From the NCBI GenBank assembly GCA_002404515.1, contig DHJV01000007.1, positions 5,988 to 59,244 on the forward strand: a stretch of DNA of 53,257 bases. Direction: 5' to 3'. The stretch comes from Lachnospiraceae bacterium UBA4711. GTDB taxonomy: Bacteria; Bacillota; Clostridia; Lachnospirales; Lachnospiraceae. The notes below the pieces were generated by a model. It worked only from the letters and a program-made list of their open reading frames with translations. It searched no databases and had not been told where the DNA came from. How positions within the stretch are numbered: position 1 is the first letter of the stretch; each line of letters begins with the position of its first letter. The translations under genes were made by a program, and so were the position numbers. This document shows positions 9,179-17,621 of this stretch, piece after piece.

Positions 9179-10330
9179 ATGGGATTTTATATCAGACAGA
9201 TCATAAAAATGACAGCACAGCACGTGCTTTTTCCAATCTATTATTTCTTTTGCTGCCGGAAGCCGGTCACAAAAGGACTGGTTGTGTTTGCGGATGAACA
9301 TAAGACGGCTTGCCCGCCATCCATGCAGCGGCTGCATGACGCCCTGCTTTCGCAGGAAGGCTTTACGGTAGTGGATGATTTCTTTGATCTGCAGGCGATG
9401 TCCGCGCAGGCGGGTATGCGGCGGATGCTTGCATTCATGAAGCTGTATGCACAGGCAGAGTTTGTCATCCTGCAGGATAATTTCCTTCCGGTTTCGTCCT
9501 GTCACAAGCGAAAGGGGACAAAGGTGATCCAGCTCTGGCATGGCTGTGGTGCCTTCAAGCGGTTTGGCTATGATGCAAAGGATGATATCCCGCGGTTTTA
9601 CAAGGGAAATGTCTATAAAAACTATGACCTTGTGACGGTGAGCAGCCCTTACTGCCGACCGTTTTTCACGTCGGCGATGCGGATTAAACATCCCAAGACG
9701 GTGCGGGCATACGGAAGCAGCTATACGGATTGCTATTTTGATGAGACCTATAAAGCTGCGATGCGGGAAAAGTTTGAGCAGGTCTACGGCGCGAAGAACG
9801 GAAGAACTGTGATCGTATGGGCACCGACCTTCCGTGGAAATGCCGGATTCCAAAATCCGGATGAGCGGATGATCGGGGAGAAGTGGATTGATGCACTTGC
9901 GGAAAATCCAGGCTATCTGGTGATAAAAAGTCTGCATCCGCATATGCTGAAACGGGGAGAGACACAGCCGCTTACGACTGGGGAGCTGCTATTCTCCGCA
10001 GATTTACTGATTACAGATTACTCATCTGTTTTATTTGAATATTTACTGCTTGACAGACCGATGCTGTTCTTTGCACCGGATCTCGAAACATATAGTGCAG
10101 ACCGGGGGTGGTATCTATCCTATGAAGATATGCCGGGGACGGTTGTGACCCAGGGAGAACAATTGCCTAACGCAGTGGCTGACACATTGGGGAAGGATGT
10201 GTATGCGGAGAAGCGTCATGCGTTCCGGGAGCAGTATATGAGCCGTTGCGATGGAAATGCAACGAAACGATTGGTTCGATATATTTTACATGAGGAGACA
10301 AAGAGAAACGATGTTGAAAAGCTTGTTTAA
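9179..10330 (+). CDS. CDP-glycerol/ribitol phosphotransferase family protein (TagB/TagF-like), first copy
   Basis: A 383-residue protein of the CDP-glycerol:poly(glycerophosphate) glycerophosphotransferase family (PF04464). The conserved blocks are visible: IQLWHGCGAFKRFGYD (His-Gly of the active site), VWAPTFRGN, SLHPHM and LLITDYSSVLFEYLLLDRP. Family members transfer glycerol- or ribitol-phosphate from the CDP donor to a lipid-linked acceptor or growing chain at the inner face of the membrane. The N-terminal hydrophobic stretch (MTAQHVLFPIYYFFCC) may anchor it. It starts 1 nt after the ATPase stop. Primase and polymerase roles cannot be told apart between the two copies. Confidence 0.87.
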   Translation: MGFYIRQIIKMTAQHVLFPIYYFFCCRKPVTKGLVVFADEHKTACPPSMQRLHDALLSQEGFTVVDDFFDLQAMSAQAGMRRMLAFMKLYAQAEFVILQDNFLPVSSCHKRKGTKVIQLWHGCGAFKRFGYDAKDDIPRFYKGNVYKNYDLVTVSSPYCRPFFTSAMRIKHPKTVRAYGSSYTDCYFDETYKAAMREKFEQVYGAKNGRTVIVWAPTFRGNAGFQNPDERMIGEKWIDALAENPGYLVIKSLHPHMLKRGETQPLTTGELLFSADLLITDYSSVLFEYLLLDRPMLFFAPDLETYSADRGWYLSYEDMPGTVVTQGEQLPNAVADTLGKDVYAEKRHAFREQYMSRCDGNATKRLVRYILHEETKRNDVEKLV

Positions 10331-11576
10331 GAGATTTAAGAAGACGATTGTATTTAAGACAATTCAGAAGACCATTCCGTACCGGGCACTGCGGAAGGTG
10401 TACCGTGCGTGCAGAAAACGGGCACGCATGATCTACCGTTATGAGATGCTGCGGAAGCATTATCCGAAGCTTTACAGTAAATATGCGGCAAGACCGGTCA
10501 ATGAAAAGAAGGTTGTTTTTATCGAGGTGCGGGAGAGCAGGATCAGTGACAGTTTTTCCCTGATGTACAAGAAAGTGCAGGAGGAACACAAATACGAGAT
10601 TCATACACATTTCCTGCGCAGCGGATTTTCAAAGCGGAAGGACTATCAGCATGCCTGCGAGGCTATGATTACAGATATCGCGGATGCAAAATATATCTTC
10701 TTAAATGAATCCTCCGATGTGATTGCGGCACTTCCGATGCGCAAGGAGACGATTGTCACACAGCTCTGGCATGGCTGTGGTGCCTTTAAGAAGTTTGGAA
10801 TGAGTACCGCAGAACTGATTTTTGGCGATGATCGAAAGACATTGGAGAAATATCCATATCATGGAAATTATACCTATGTGACGGTCAGCTCTCCGGAGGT
10901 TGTCTGGGCATATGAGGAGGCAATGTCCCTGCAGGATAAAAAGGGCGTGGTTGTGCCAACCGGTATTTCCCGTTCCGATATCTTCTATGATGAAGAAGCA
11001 AAAAAAGCGGCGCACGAAAAGCTGCTTTCTGTGGTTCCGCAGGCAAAGGGCAAGAAGGTGATTTTGTATGCACCGACGTTCCGTGGCAGGGTTGCCCGTG
11101 CAAAGACACCGAATGAACTGGATATTGCAGCATTTGGCGATGCACTTGGAAAGGATTATATACTTTTGTTTAAATTACATCCATTTGTGAAGAAGCGGAC
11201 TGCGATTCCGGAAGGATACGAGGATTTTGCGTTTGATCTGACGGATGATATGAGCATTGAGGAGTTATTGTTTGTGGCAGATATCTGTATCTCGGATTAT
11301 TCATCGCTCGTGTTTGAATATTCGCTGTTTGAAAAGCCGATGATTTTCTTTGCATTTGATCTGGATAACTACTATGACTGGCGTGGATTTTATTATGATT
11401 ATAAGGAATTTGTTCCGGGACCGATCCACACGACAACCGAAGAGATGATTGAGTATATCCAGCATGTCGATGAACGGTTTGACAAGAAACAGGTACAGGA
11501 ATTCCGCCATAAATTCATGAGTGCCTGTGACGGACATGCGACCGAGCGGATTATGAAGATGGTGTTTGGAGAGTAA
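10311..11576 (+). CDS. CDP-glycerol/ribitol phosphotransferase family protein (TagF/TarL-like), second copy
   Basis: About 421 residues with the same blocks as the preceding gene: TQLWHGCGAFKKFG, YAPTFRGR, LFKLHPFVKK and CISDYSSLVFEYSLFEKP. The N-terminus is very basic (KSLFKRFKKTIVFK), which fits peripheral membrane binding as in TagF. The ATG at 10311 is preferred, with GAGGAG at 10292-10297; an in-frame ATG at 10290 is the alternative. The gene overlaps the end of the first copy by about 20 nt, so the two are probably translationally coupled. The pair likely acts in sequence, one adding the first unit or units and the other polymerising. Confidence 0.87.
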   Translation: MLKSLFKRFKKTIVFKTIQKTIPYRALRKVYRACRKRARMIYRYEMLRKHYPKLYSKYAARPVNEKKVVFIEVRESRISDSFSLMYKKVQEEHKYEIHTHFLRSGFSKRKDYQHACEAMITDIADAKYIFLNESSDVIAALPMRKETIVTQLWHGCGAFKKFGMSTAELIFGDDRKTLEKYPYHGNYTYVTVSSPEVVWAYEEAMSLQDKKGVVVPTGISRSDIFYDEEAKKAAHEKLLSVVPQAKGKKVILYAPTFRGRVARAKTPNELDIAAFGDALGKDYILLFKLHPFVKKRTAIPEGYEDFAFDLTDDMSIEELLFVADICISDYSSLVFEYSLFEKPMIFFAFDLDNYYDWRGFYYDYKEFVPGPIHTTTEEMIEYIQHVDERFDKKQVQEFRHKFMSACDGHATERIMKMVFGE

Positions 11577-11578
11577 GT

Positions 11579-12337
11579 ATGGTTTCAGTGATTATTCCAT
11601 TTTACAATGCAAAACAGTATGTATGTGAGGCACTTGCCTCCGCGGTGGTGCAGGAATATGTGCATGAGGTGATATTGGTGGATGACTGTTCGACGGATGA
11701 TTCAGCGGCATGTGTGCAGGCGTGGCTCGATGCGCATGAGGCACAGACAGCAGACATTTCAATCCGGGTGCTGCAGAATGCAGAAAACAGTGGGGTCGCT
11801 GTGTCAAGAAACCGGGGTGTGCAGGAATCAAGTGGAAAATATGTTGCATTTCTGGATGCCGATGATCGTTTTGCACCGGGGAAGTTAAAAAAACAGGTGG
11901 AGCTTCTGGAACAGACAGGGGCGTGCCTTTGCAATACCGCCCGCGTGCTGATAAGACCGGACGGAAGCCTGACACAGACGATCATGCATTCCCCGGAGAA
12001 GATCACACTTGCGGAACTTGAGAAAACGAATGTGATCAACTGTTCCTCAGTGGTGGCACCGAGAGAGATTCTGCTGAAATATCCGATGCAGCACAGTGAG
12101 GTGCATGAGGATTATCTGACGTGGCTTCGGATACTGCGGGCATATCCGTATGCAGTTGGTATCGACGAACCGTTGCTGGAATACCGGCTGTCTGAGAATG
12201 GAAAATCAAGAAATAAGCTGAAATCTGCACGGATGACATATCGTACCTACCGGCTGGCAGGGTATCCGGTGTGGAAATCCTGCAGGATGTTTTTGAGCTA
12301 TATGGTAAATGGTTTGAAAAAGTATGCTGCACATTAA
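11579..12337 (+). CDS. Family 2 glycosyltransferase
   Basis: A 252-residue GT-A fold enzyme: MVSVIIPFYNA at the start, the nucleotide-sugar-binding VDDCSTDD, and FLDADDRF carrying the metal-binding DxD. HEDYLTWLRIL later supplies the ED acceptor-site motif. It starts 2 nt after the preceding gene and closes the surface-polymer operon. It probably adds a sugar to the linkage unit or decorates the chain; donor and acceptor are unknown. Confidence 0.88.
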   Translation: MVSVIIPFYNAKQYVCEALASAVVQEYVHEVILVDDCSTDDSAACVQAWLDAHEAQTADISIRVLQNAENSGVAVSRNRGVQESSGKYVAFLDADDRFAPGKLKKQVELLEQTGACLCNTARVLIRPDGSLTQTIMHSPEKITLAELEKTNVINCSSVVAPREILLKYPMQHSEVHEDYLTWLRILRAYPYAVGIDEPLLEYRLSENGKSRNKLKSARMTYRTYRLAGYPVWKSCRMFLSYMVNGLKKYAAH

Positions 12338-12376
12338 AAATTCACCGTATTTTCAAATAGTACAGGGAATCAAAGA

Positions 12377-12405
12377 TTGATTTTAAAGGCAAGATGCGAT
12401 ATGAT
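12377..12405 (+). promoter_or_regulatory. Predicted promoter of the 12450-17282 gene group
   Basis: TTGATT (12377-12382) and TATGAT (12400-12405) are separated by exactly 17 nt, in the 112-nt gap between the glycosyltransferase gene and the next operon. Confidence 0.5.
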
Positions 12406-12449
12406 AAGAAAGAACGGCTTTGCCGAATAAAGGTTTGAGAGGTATGGAT

Positions 12450-13226
12450 ATGGTTGACGAGAAGAAAACCATCCTTATGACGAAGCTTGCGATATTTGAG
12501 AAACATGAGAAGAACAAAAGCTTGGTTGTGAGTAAGTATTATAGAAGTGATTATGTCCGTTATAATGTGTTAAAAACATGGGTGGCAGTGACCATATTGT
12601 ATTGGTGTGTCATTGCAGGATACATATTTATGACATTTGACAGCATTTTAGAGAAGCTGAATGATCTGGATTATTTTGCAGTTGTATATAAGATGCTGGG
12701 TGGCTATGTGATCATCTGTGCAATCTATTTTCTGTTTGCATTTATCCTGTATAATTATCGGTATAAGAAAGCAAGAAACGGACTGGTGCAGTACAATATT
12801 AACCTGAAAGAACTGATCCATGCGGACGATCCACCGGAGATGCAGCGACGCATGGTCGACGAAACAAAGCGGACAACGGATGATGTTTCCTCAGCCAGAG
12901 CACATGCACCACAGCAGGCATCCCGTGCCAATGTCAGCCGGTCTGAGATGGTACAGCGGCAGCTGCAGGCACAGCAGGAGCGCAAGAATCAGGAGATTAT
13001 CGAAAATGTAAAGCGCCGGAATGAGCGCATTTCTGAGAAACAGCAGGAAGAAGCGCAAAGACAGCGCGAGATAGAAGAAGAGCGACGCAGAATCCGCGCA
13101 CGCCGTGCGCAATTAGAGCGGGAACAGCTGGAGCGGATCAGACAGGAACAGCAAGGTATGTACCGGGAAGATCATGTCTATAATACAAATACACCAAACG
13201 GTGCAGGAAGGGGAGAAAACGAATGA
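12450..13226 (+). CDS. Uncharacterised two-helix membrane protein with charged coiled-coil tail
   Basis: The family is not recognised. The protein (258 residues from ATG 12450) has two membrane helices (TWVAVTILYWCVIAGYIFM and GGYVIICAIYFLFAFILY). From about residue 145 a long Gln/Glu/Arg-rich region (ERKNQEIIENVKRRNERISE and onward) is predicted to form a coiled coil facing the cytosol. The start is set at 12450 by GAGAGG 7 nt upstream; ATG 12444 and TTG 12420 are in frame. It overlaps the next membrane protein by 4 nt (ATGA), and the pair leads into cdaA and ybbR. A scaffolding role near the c-di-AMP cyclase is conceivable but is only inference. Confidence 0.7.
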   Translation: MVDEKKTILMTKLAIFEKHEKNKSLVVSKYYRSDYVRYNVLKTWVAVTILYWCVIAGYIFMTFDSILEKLNDLDYFAVVYKMLGGYVIICAIYFLFAFILYNYRYKKARNGLVQYNINLKELIHADDPPEMQRRMVDETKRTTDDVSSARAHAPQQASRANVSRSEMVQRQLQAQQERKNQEIIENVKRRNERISEKQQEEAQRQREIEEERRRIRARRAQLEREQLERIRQEQQGMYREDHVYNTNTPNGAGRGENE

Positions 13227-14365
13227 CTGGATTGATAGCAGTGAGAAATTCCATACGTGATTTTTTGAGAAAATATGATGAGGTAACCACTCCGATTCTT
13301 CGGTTTATCTTTTCGTTTATTTTATTTTCCTGTATAAATTCTTTGTTTGGATATAGTGAGTTTTTACATAGAGGTGTTATCACATTTTTATTGTCTGTGA
13401 TCAGTGCGCTTGTGACAGGACCGGTTGTTGTATTTCTGGCTGGTGTTGTCGTTGCAGTACATTGCTTCTCTGTATCAATCGATGTAGGTGTTTTGTGCCT
13501 GCTGTTATTCCTTGTGATGTATTGCTCCTATATTCGGATGTTCCAGAACACAGGATATGTACTGGCATTGGTGCCAATCTTATATATGTTAAAGATTCCG
13601 TTTGCAGCGCCTGTCATGGTAGCAATCTTAGCAGGGTTCTCCGGCGCAGTTCCAGCCGCATTTGGCGTGGTGATTTATTATTTCGCACAGTATGTAAAAG
13701 AGGCGAGAGCAACCATCCTTCTTGGTGAGGATGCAGATTTTCAGGGTTATTCCTATATTGTAAATGGTATGATGAAGGATAAGGCAATGCTGCTTGCAAT
13801 CATTGCATTCGTAGTTGTCGTTATGGTGACGGCACTTATCCATCAGTTGAATTTTGACTATGCATGGTATGTTGCAATCGGTGTTGGAAGCGTATTTACG
13901 ATTCTGGTATTTATGGTATGCGGCATGATGGTTGACACCAGTGCTTCAGCAGGAAGTCTGGTACTCGGTGCAATTCTCGGTGGAGTGCTTGGTGTGATTA
14001 TACAGATGTGTAAGAGTGTGATTGATTACTCACACAAGGAATCCGTGCAGTTTGAAGATGATGATTACTATTATTATGTAAAGGCGATTCCAAAGGTGGA
14101 AAATGCACAGAAAAAACGTGTAAAAACCATGACGGAGGAAGAGGTTGTGGAGCAGGTGAAGAAGCCGCGCCCACAGCAGGGTGCAAACGGTCAGGCAAGA
14201 CAGCCGCGCCCACAGCAGGGTGCAAATGGTCAGGCAAGACAGCCACGCCCACAGCAGGGTGCAAACGGTCAGGCAAGACAGCCGCGTTCGCAGCAGGGCG
14301 CAAACGGTCAGGCAAGACAGCCACGCCCACAGCAAAACCGAAACAACGGACAGGCAAATCGATAA
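13223..14365 (+). CDS. Uncharacterised polytopic membrane protein with 13-residue repeat tail
   Basis: The family is not recognised. The 380-residue protein has about eight hydrophobic segments in residues 25-270, a short acidic and tyrosine-rich stretch (FEDDDYYYYVK), and a basic C-terminal tail with tandem repeats of PRPQQGANGQARQ, probably disordered and cytosolic. It starts inside the previous gene (ATGA overlap) and ends 27 nt before cdaA, so all four genes from 12450 to 16490 probably form one operon. The tail repeats are encoded by a 39-nt tandem repeat, so copy number may vary among strains. Confidence 0.7.
   Translation: MTGLIAVRNSIRDFLRKYDEVTTPILRFIFSFILFSCINSLFGYSEFLHRGVITFLLSVISALVTGPVVVFLAGVVVAVHCFSVSIDVGVLCLLLFLVMYCSYIRMFQNTGYVLALVPILYMLKIPFAAPVMVAILAGFSGAVPAAFGVVIYYFAQYVKEARATILLGEDADFQGYSYIVNGMMKDKAMLLAIIAFVVVVMVTALIHQLNFDYAWYVAIGVGSVFTILVFMVCGMMVDTSASAGSLVLGAILGGVLGVIIQMCKSVIDYSHKESVQFEDDDYYYYVKAIPKVENAQKKRVKTMTEEEVVEQVKKPRPQQGANGQARQPRPQQGANGQARQPRPQQGANGQARQPRSQQGANGQARQPRPQQNRNNGQANR
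14165..14334 (+). repeat. 39-bp in-frame tandem repeat (4 full units plus a degenerate fifth)
   Basis: Units begin at 14165, 14204, 14243, 14282 and 14321 and keep the reading frame. Each encodes PRPQQGANGQARQ; unit 4 changes one Pro to Ser, and the last unit diverges after PRPQQ. Few base changes separate the units, which suggests recent expansion by slippage or recombination. Confidence 0.9.
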
Positions 14366-14392
14366 GACTAGCGATGGTTAAGGGGTGTTAGT

Positions 14393-15265
14393 TTGAAAAA
14401 GTTACTCACAGCATTAAGTGTATATTTTGATTGGTTTTACATACCGAAGATCCATGTGACGGATATTGTTGAGATCATTATTCTGTCGTATGTAATTTAC
14501 CATGTCATGATCTGGTTTAAAAAGACGCGTGCATGGACCTTGTTCAAAGGAATTGTTGTGTTGTTTATCTTTGTCGGACTGGCAACCCTTTTTCGTTTGA
14601 ATACGATCCTGTGGATTTTCCGAAACACGATCAGTGTCGGTATTATCGCGGTGATCATCTTGTTCCAGCCGGAGCTTCGGCGCGCGCTGGAAGAGCTGGG
14701 ACGAAAGAAGATCTTTACGGATGTTCTGGCGAGGGACGATAAGAACCTGCATCTGGAGCGTGTCAACAATCATACGATTGATGAGCTTGTTGCAGCATCC
14801 ATTGATATGGGTAAGGTAAAGACCGGTGCTCTGATCGTTATCGAGCAGGATGTTGCACTTGGAGAATATGAAAATACAGGAATCCTGATCGATGCTGCTT
14901 TGACAAGGCAGCTCCTGATCAATATATTTGAGCACAATACCCCATTGCATGATGGCGCGGTGATCATACGGGATAACCGTGTACTTGCGGCAACCTGTTA
15001 TCTGCCGCTTACGGACCGTATTGACCTGAACAAGGCGCTTGGAACGAGACATCGTGCAGCTGTTGGTATCAGTGAAGTATCTGATAGTATGACGATCGTG
15101 GTATCCGAGGAAACCGGAGAAATCTCGGTGGCTTATGGCGGAACCCTGTATCGGAATCTGGATGCGATTGAACTTCGAAAGAAATTGACCTCTTTACAGC
15201 CGGTAGTTCCGGAGCACAGACGCGCGAGACTGCGGAAAGGGGGCAAAAAGAATGGAAAAAAATAA
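14393..15265 (+). CDS. cdaA: Diadenylate cyclase CdaA (c-di-AMP synthase)
   Basis: It condenses two ATP into cyclic di-AMP, the second messenger for osmotic, potassium and cell-wall control. The 290-residue protein has three N-terminal membrane helices (residues ~12-95), then the DAC domain: ELRRALEELG, the DGA motif within PLHDGAVIIRD, and the nucleotide-binding GTRHRAAVG. The start is TTG at 14393, preceded by AAGGGG. The next gene, ybbR/cdaR, overlaps by 14 nt and encodes its usual regulator. The common third partner, glmM, is not next; a sirtuin gene is there instead. Confidence 0.95.
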   Translation: MKKLLTALSVYFDWFYIPKIHVTDIVEIIILSYVIYHVMIWFKKTRAWTLFKGIVVLFIFVGLATLFRLNTILWIFRNTISVGIIAVIILFQPELRRALEELGRKKIFTDVLARDDKNLHLERVNNHTIDELVAASIDMGKVKTGALIVIEQDVALGEYENTGILIDAALTRQLLINIFEHNTPLHDGAVIIRDNRVLAATCYLPLTDRIDLNKALGTRHRAAVGISEVSDSMTIVVSEETGEISVAYGGTLYRNLDAIELRKKLTSLQPVVPEHRRARLRKGGKKNGKK

Positions 15266-16490
15266 GAAAGAGCTCGGACATATCGGATACAAGATTTCGG
15301 CAGTTTTGCTTGCAATCGTTGCATGGCTCGCCGTAGCAAATATTTCCGACTATCAGACAACACGGCAGATATCTAATATACCGGTGACGCAGATCAATGG
15401 TGACGTGCTTGATGAATTGGATCAGGTATACGATGTAGTGAGTGGAGATACGGTAGATATTATAGTTAAGGGCAGACGATCTGTAGTCGGTTCGCTGGAT
15501 AAAGATGATTTTACGGCAATTGCAGATCTGTCAACGATGTCGATCACTAATACTGTAACAATATCTGTGGAGGCAAAAAGCAATACGGTTCAGAGTGAGA
15601 TCAATATTACCTGCGTGGATAATACGATGAAGCTCAATCTGGAGGAGAAGGTCACACAGCAATTCCCGATCAAGGTGGTCGCAACTGGAAACACGAAGAA
15701 TGGATATGCGGTAAGTGGAACGAGTTCTACGCCAAATATCGTAAAGGTGGAAGGCCCAAAGAGTGCAGTTGAGAAGATTACAGAGATCCGTGCATCGGTG
15801 GATGTAGACAAGAAATATTCCAGCTTTGAGACGGAGTCTGAGCTTCATATTTATGATGCATACGGAGAAGAGATTACAAACGATAAGATTACTTTGGATG
15901 TCGCATCGGTAAAGGTAGGTGTTGAGATTTATGCAACCAAGTCCGTGCCGATCGAAGTGAATCTGCGCGGTACACCGGGGGATGGTTACGGCGTGGAAGG
16001 CGTGGTATACCAGCCACAGAGCGTAGAACTGGTTGGACCGGCGGATGCACTTGCCAAGATAGAAACCATAGATGTGGATGATGTATCTGTGAGCGGCATG
16101 ACCGAGGATTATCAGACAGATGTAGATATTCGTGATTATCTGCCGGATGGAGTTTCCGTGGTAGATATCCCACCGGAAATCACGGTCAATATCTCGATTA
16201 CAAAGCTGGAAGATAAGAAGCTGACTGTGACAGCAAATAGCTTTGTGCTTGACAAGCAGGTGGATGGCTATCAGTATGAGGTAACAATCAACAACTTCAC
16301 GATTACAGCGTCTGGATTTGCAGATGTGGTATCGAAACTGACGCTGGATGATATTGTTCCAACGATTGACTGTTCTGGACTTCCGGTAGGCAATCATGGA
16401 AATGTGACTGTGACTTTGAAAGAAATTGATGGTGTCACGTATACCATGAGCGGCACGGTCAGTGTGAACGTCACAAATGCAGAGAAGTAA
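15252..16490 (+). CDS. cdaR: YbbR-domain protein, CdaA regulator (CdaR)
   Basis: A 412-residue protein with one N-terminal membrane anchor (residues ~12-30, ISAVLLAIVAWLAVANIS) and an extracellular region of about four YbbR repeats. Each repeat is roughly 80-90 residues and carries a pattern like P-I-x-V-x-x-x-G-x-x-x-x-G-Y-x-V followed by a P-x-x-V-x-V-x-G-P stretch (seen at KVEGPKSAVEKI and ELVGPADALAKI). CdaR binds CdaA and modulates its activity. The start codon lies inside the end of cdaA, so the two are translationally coupled. Confidence 0.92.
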   Translation: MEKNKKELGHIGYKISAVLLAIVAWLAVANISDYQTTRQISNIPVTQINGDVLDELDQVYDVVSGDTVDIIVKGRRSVVGSLDKDDFTAIADLSTMSITNTVTISVEAKSNTVQSEINITCVDNTMKLNLEEKVTQQFPIKVVATGNTKNGYAVSGTSSTPNIVKVEGPKSAVEKITEIRASVDVDKKYSSFETESELHIYDAYGEEITNDKITLDVASVKVGVEIYATKSVPIEVNLRGTPGDGYGVEGVVYQPQSVELVGPADALAKIETIDVDDVSVSGMTEDYQTDVDIRDYLPDGVSVVDIPPEITVNISITKLEDKKLTVTANSFVLDKQVDGYQYEVTINNFTITASGFADVVSKLTLDDIVPTIDCSGLPVGNHGNVTVTLKEIDGVTYTMSGTVSVNVTNAEK

Positions 16491-16553
16491 AGAATTGGTA
16501 ATGTGATTGATTCGCCAGATGGAGAATTGCAGAGAAGAAAGAAGCGTGAGAAT

Positions 16554-17282
16554 GTGGAACAGGAAAAGATAGAAGCATTGAAACAGGCGGTTGCCGCGTG
16601 CAATTCGATTGTATTCTTTGGTGGCGCAGGTGTGTCGACAGAGAGCGGGATTCCGGATTTTCGAAGTACGGATGGTTTATATAACCAGAAGTACAAATAC
16701 CCACCGGAGACGATTGTCAGCCACAGCTTTTATATGCAGCGGACAGAAGAATTTTATGAATTCTATAAGGACAAGATGCTGTTCCCACAGGCGAAACCGA
16801 ATGCCGCACACAAGAAGCTTGCGGAGTTGGAACAGGCAGGAAAGCTGAAAGCGGTCATCACACAGAATATCGATGGACTGCATCAGGCGGCAGGCAGCAA
16901 AGAAGTGCTGGAACTTCACGGTTCGGTACATCGGAATTACTGTACGAAATGTAAGAAGTTTTTCCCGCTTTCGTATATTGTGGAAGCAAAAGGAATTCCG
17001 ACCTGTGACAAATGTGGTGCGATTATCAAGCCAGATGTTGTCCTGTATGAGGAAGGCCTTGACCAGAATGTCCTGACACGGGCAATTAACCATATCGCGA
17101 AGGCGGATATGCTGATCATCGGTGGTACATCGTTGGCGGTTTATCCGGCAGCCGGACTGATTGATTATTTCCATGGGAAATATCTGGTTGTAATCAACAT
17201 GGCATCGACTCCGCGTGATTCGTATGCGGATATCGTCATCAATGGCAAAATCGGTGAGGTATTGTCACAGATCGAGGTCTGA
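16554..17282 (+). CDS. cobB: NAD-dependent protein deacylase, sirtuin (CobB-like)
   Basis: It removes acyl groups from lysines using NAD+. Sir2 motifs are present: GGAGVSTESGIPDFRS for NAD binding, TQNIDGLHQAAG, the catalytic His in LELHGSVH, the zinc set C-x-x-C with a second C-x-x-C (NYCTKCKK and PTCDKCGA), and GGTSLAVYPAAGL. From GTG 16554 the protein has 242 residues, the usual class M/U length. An in-frame GTG at 16503 would add 17 charged residues and has no better ribosome site. It follows ybbR closely and probably shares its transcript. Confidence 0.93.
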   Translation: MEQEKIEALKQAVAACNSIVFFGGAGVSTESGIPDFRSTDGLYNQKYKYPPETIVSHSFYMQRTEEFYEFYKDKMLFPQAKPNAAHKKLAELEQAGKLKAVITQNIDGLHQAAGSKEVLELHGSVHRNYCTKCKKFFPLSYIVEAKGIPTCDKCGAIIKPDVVLYEEGLDQNVLTRAINHIAKADMLIIGGTSLAVYPAAGLIDYFHGKYLVVINMASTPRDSYADIVINGKIGEVLSQIEV

Positions 17283-17290
17283 GGCAGGAC

Positions 17291-17319
17291 TTGACAGACC
17301 CCAATGATGGTGCTAAAGT
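17291..17319 (+). promoter_or_regulatory. Promoter of the riboflavin operon
   Basis: A perfect TTGACA (17291-17296), a 17-nt spacer and TAAAGT (17314-17319) lie about 29 nt before the FMN riboswitch. This places the transcript start near 17326. Confidence 0.75.
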
Positions 17320-17347
17320 ACAGTTGTGTTAAAAGTAAATAAATATT

Positions 17348-17452
17348 TACTCGGGGCGGGGTGTGATTCCCCACCGGCGGTATAGCCCGCGCGCAGTGAT
17401 GCATGATTTGGTGAGATTCCAAAGCCGACAGTATAGTCTGGATGAGAGAGTA
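17348..17452 (+). ncRNA. FMN riboswitch (RFN element)
   Basis: Conserved RFN blocks are readable in order: CGGGGCGGGGTG, ATTCCCCACCGGCGGT, AGCCCGCGCGCA, GATTTGGTGAGATTCCAAAGCCGACAG (split here only for reading) and GGATGAGAGAG. The closing P1 stem pairs TACTC (17348-17352) with GAGTA (17448-17452). It lies 170 nt before ribD and is followed by an intrinsic terminator, so FMN should switch off transcription of the rib genes. The 17283-17621 gap is filled by the promoter, the riboswitch and this terminator. Confidence 0.96.
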
Positions 17453-17520
17453 TGGATAGAGATGCAGGAAAATGGCAGAGTGCGATACACGATGAATGCC
17501 ATTTGATTACGATGCATATA

Positions 17521-17557
17521 AGCCCCGGTACATAACGATATGTGACCGGGGCTTTTC
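17521..17557 (+). terminator. Riboswitch-controlled intrinsic terminator
   Basis: AGCCCCGGT (17521-17529) pairs with ACCGGGGCT (17545-17553), and the stem extends into ACATA/TATGT around an ACGA loop region. T-rich sequence follows. It sits between the FMN aptamer and ribD and is the likely expression platform. Confidence 0.88.
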
Positions 17558-17621
17558 TTATGCGTGATAATATCCACTGAGCACATGCATCGATATGTAA
17601 TAGAACAAAGAAGGTGATAAA

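Noticed and set aside
8879..9943. A 354-codon open frame on the - strand
   Set aside because: It is antisense to the ABC ATPase and the CDP-glycerol phosphotransferase gene, both with clear motifs. Its product has no recognisable domain and there is no ribosome site.
14165..14334. CRISPR-like regular repeat
   Set aside because: The 39-bp units are contiguous with no spacers and keep a reading frame, so this is a protein-coding tandem repeat.
15531..16397. A 288-codon open frame on the - strand
   Set aside because: It lies fully inside ybbR/cdaR, is Cys/His/Arg-rich and has no family pattern; it is a shadow frame.
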